Assembly (NCBI GenBank): GCA_011052255.1
Contig: DRJJ01000307.1
Location: forward strand, 1-7,503
Length of the DNA: 7,503 nt
From: Gammaproteobacteria bacterium
GTDB taxonomy: Bacteria > Pseudomonadota > Gammaproteobacteria > DRJJ01
Reading direction: 5' to 3'
Shown here piece by piece: positions 6,311-7,503 of the stretch. The position numbers and the translations under genes were made by a program. Within the stretch, counting starts at the first letter, position 1. Each line of letters starts with the position of its first letter. The notes below the pieces were generated by a model. That model ran no database searches and was not told where the DNA came from. It was given only the letters and a program-made list of their open reading frames with translations.

Positions 6311-6550
6311 TCAGGCCTTGTCTTTGTCAGTCTTCTTTTCGGTGACTTCGCCTTCGATAATGTCACCTTCCTTACTTTCCAGCTTTTCAGAAGTATCCGC
6401 AGCGGGCTTGTCTTCACCGTCCTTGACCGCCTTTTTAAAACCACGGATGGCGCCACCCAGATCACCGCCCAGATTGCGCAGTTTTTTGGTGCCAAACAAC
6501 AACAGGATGATACCCAGAATAATTAATAATTGTGTAATACTTGGAGCCAT
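6311..6550 (-). CDS. tatA: Sec-independent protein translocase subunit TatA
   Basis: TatA oligomerises in the inner membrane to let folded twin-arginine substrates pass. The 79 residues show one N-terminal membrane helix (about 5-19: ITQLLIILGIILLLF, with polar Gln7), the hinge FGTKKL (19-24), and an amphipathic helix with DLGGAIRGFKKAV (30-42; Phe38 and the KK pair are family landmarks). A short charged tail rich in Lys/Glu/Asp follows. Length is typical (E. coli TatA is 89). It lies 66 bp downstream of hisE on the same strand. The ribosome site GGAGA, 7 nt before the ATG, is clearly better than those of tatB and tatC, consistent with TatA excess in the complex. Confidence 0.96.
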   Translation of the reverse strand: MAPSITQLLIILGIILLLFGTKKLRNLGGDLGGAIRGFKKAVKDGEDKPAADTSEKLESKEGDIIEGEVTEKKTDKDKA

Positions 6551-6579
6551 TGCTCACTCTCCGACTAAATTCGATTAAA

Positions 6580-6612
6580 TCATGGTGCATGACACACCCG
6601 GCTTTACCCGGC
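6580..6612 (-). other. hisE-tatA spacer: heptamer direct repeat and small stem-loop
   Basis: On the minus strand, the heptamer GCCGGGT occurs twice (6606-6612 and 6596-6602), exactly 10 bp apart. It is followed by the 5-bp stem TCATG/CATGA (6580-6592, loop CAC) and then TTTAAT. The stem is too short to call a terminator with confidence; it may only lower read-through from his to tat. No convincing promoter hexamers with normal spacing were found for tatA. Confidence 0.25.
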
Positions 6613-6616
6613 TCTG

Positions 6617-6931
6617 TCATTTCCTGCTGGCCTTTTCCTCGACACCGGAAACACCGAAGCGACGCCCCAGTTCTGCGAGCACCTCATCCGGATGGATGTC
6701 CATTGATGCCAGTAAAACCAGCGTGTGAAACCACAAATCAGCGGTTTCATAGATCACTTTGTCCCGGTCTCCATCCTTGGCAGCCATGACTGTTTCGGTT
6801 GCCTCTTCACCGATCTTTTTCAGAATGGTGTCCAGACCGCGCGCATATAAACCAGCCACATAAGACGATTCCGGATCCGCCTGCTTACGTTCTTCCAGAA
6901 CCTGTGCCAGTTCTTTAAGTATATCACTCAT
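6617..6931 (-). CDS. hisE: Phosphoribosyl-ATP pyrophosphatase (histidine biosynthesis, step 2)
   Basis: HisE hydrolyses phosphoribosyl-ATP to phosphoribosyl-AMP and pyrophosphate in the cytoplasm. The 104 residues are the normal stand-alone length. The MazG-like all-alpha metal site is visible: KKIGEEATE (38-46, acidic residues E42, E43 and E46) and YETADLWFH (61-69, E62 and D65 as the second metal-binding pair). The gene follows hisI by 30 bp and is separate from it, whereas in enterobacteria the two are fused as HisIE. The ribosome site is weak. A hinT-like gene found in some relatives between hisE and tatA is absent. Confidence 0.96.
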   Translation of the reverse strand: MSDILKELAQVLEERKQADPESSYVAGLYARGLDTILKKIGEEATETVMAAKDGDRDKVIYETADLWFHTLVLLASMDIHPDEVLAELGRRFGVSGVEEKASRK

Positions 6932-6961
6932 TATACTGTTATACCGTGGATTATGTCTGAA

Positions 6962-7342
6962 TCAGGAATACATCTGCTTTGGATCCCTGAGTACCGGATC
7001 TACCGTTACCCATTGATCATCCTGAAGTTTTTTATAAAAACAGCTGTGGCGGCCGGTATGGCAGGCAATCCCACCTTTTTGTTCAACCGTGACCAGCACC
7101 ACGTCATTATCGCAATCGAGCCGTATTTCGCTGACTACCTGCTGGTTGCCTGATTCCTCGCCCTTGTGCCACAAACGCTGGCGTGAGCGTGACCAGTACA
7201 CCACGTGACCGGTTTCGACCGTCAGGCCAAGAGACTCTCGGTTCATCCAGGCCATCATCAGGATATCGCCTGTACCATGCTCCTGGGCTATCACCGGCAC
7301 GAGGCCGTCTTTGTCCCACTTGATTTCATCCTGAAACGACAT
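6962..7342 (-). CDS. hisI: Phosphoribosyl-AMP cyclohydrolase (histidine biosynthesis, step 3)
   Basis: HisI opens the adenine ring of phosphoribosyl-AMP to give ProFAR, using zinc and magnesium. The 126 residues carry all family signatures: YWSRSRQRLWHKG (49-61) with SGNQQ following, DCDND (76-80; Asp residues for Mg and Cys77 for Zn), and CHTGRHSCF (94-102; Cys94 and Cys101 complete the zinc site). No key residue is missing. The ATG starts 1 bp after the hisF stop codon, and an AGAGGT ribosome site lies in the end of hisF, so the two are almost certainly cotranscribed and probably coupled. Confidence 0.97.
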   Translation of the reverse strand: MSFQDEIKWDKDGLVPVIAQEHGTGDILMMAWMNRESLGLTVETGHVVYWSRSRQRLWHKGEESGNQQVVSEIRLDCDNDVVLVTVEQKGGIACHTGRHSCFYKKLQDDQWVTVDPVLRDPKQMYS

Positions 7343-7343
7343 G

Positions 7344-7503
7344 TTACAAGCGAACCTCTATACCCTGGTCAGCCATATACTGTTTGGCCTGGCCGACAGT
7401 GTATTCACCAAAATGAAAAATGCTGGCCGCCAGTACGGCATCGGCACCGCCCTGAAGTACCCCTTGTGCAAGATGATCCAGATCACCCACACCACCGGAT
7501 GCA
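7344..7503 (-). CDS. hisF: Imidazole glycerol phosphate synthase, cyclase subunit (C-terminal 52 residues only)
   Basis: The start of this gene lies beyond the right edge. HisF with HisH makes imidazole glycerol phosphate and AICAR. The visible end of the (beta/alpha)8 barrel reads ASGGVGDLDHL, then GGADAVLAASIFHFGEYT, then QGIEVRL and TAA. This matches the beta-7/beta-8 phosphate-binding loops and tail of HisF (E. coli has ASGGAG, LAASVFH and QGVEIR at the same places). One extra base at 7503 belongs to the preceding codon. It is upstream of hisI with a 1-bp gap. Confidence 0.93.
   Translation of the reverse strand, partial: ASGGVGDLDHLAQGVLQGGADAVLAASIFHFGEYTVGQAKQYMADQGIEVRL

Overview
The window looks like chromosomal DNA of a gammaproteobacterium. 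The reasons are the gene order hisF-hisI-hisE-tatA-tatB-tatC on one strand, separate hisI and hisE genes, a TatC that follows the E. coli protein almost segment by segment, and Gram-negative envelope proteins (an RND pump and two lipoproteins). The species cannot be named from this sequence; an uncultured or sulfur-oxidiser-like lineage is only a guess.

Layout. Positions 1-1889 (+) hold the C-terminal 60% of an RND efflux transporter whose start lies outside the window. It converges on a leftward series of genes across about 210 bp without a gene, which contains a weak terminator candidate. On the minus strand, reading from the right edge: the last 52 codons of hisF (7344-7503, no start in view), hisI, hisE, tatA, tatB, tatC and a small lipoprotein gene that overlaps the end of tatC by 14 bp. 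This is a tightly packed histidine/Tat-export operon. Next comes a 197-bp spacer (4379-4575) filled with inverted repeats. It is followed, still on the minus strand, by a secreted DUF255/YyaL-type thioredoxin-fold protein and a Kazal-type protease-inhibitor lipoprotein with its own good sigma70-like promoter.

How the genes fit together. HisF, HisI and HisE carry out histidine biosynthesis steps. TatABC is a complete twin-arginine translocase for folded, often cofactor-bearing, proteins. The DUF255 protein, both lipoproteins and the RND pump all work in the envelope, but nothing in the sequence shows that they depend on Tat; the signal peptide of the DUF255 protein lacks twin arginines.

Most of the window is ordinary housekeeping DNA. 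The points most worth a second look are the dense inverted-repeat cluster at 4385-4568, the Kazal lipoprotein with an ovomucoid-like reactive loop, the ~100-residue acidic tail on TatC, the small lipoprotein translationally overlapping tatC, and the exported form of the DUF255 protein. No mobile element genes, CRISPR array, tRNA or rRNA were seen. No gene-free stretch exceeds 300 bases.
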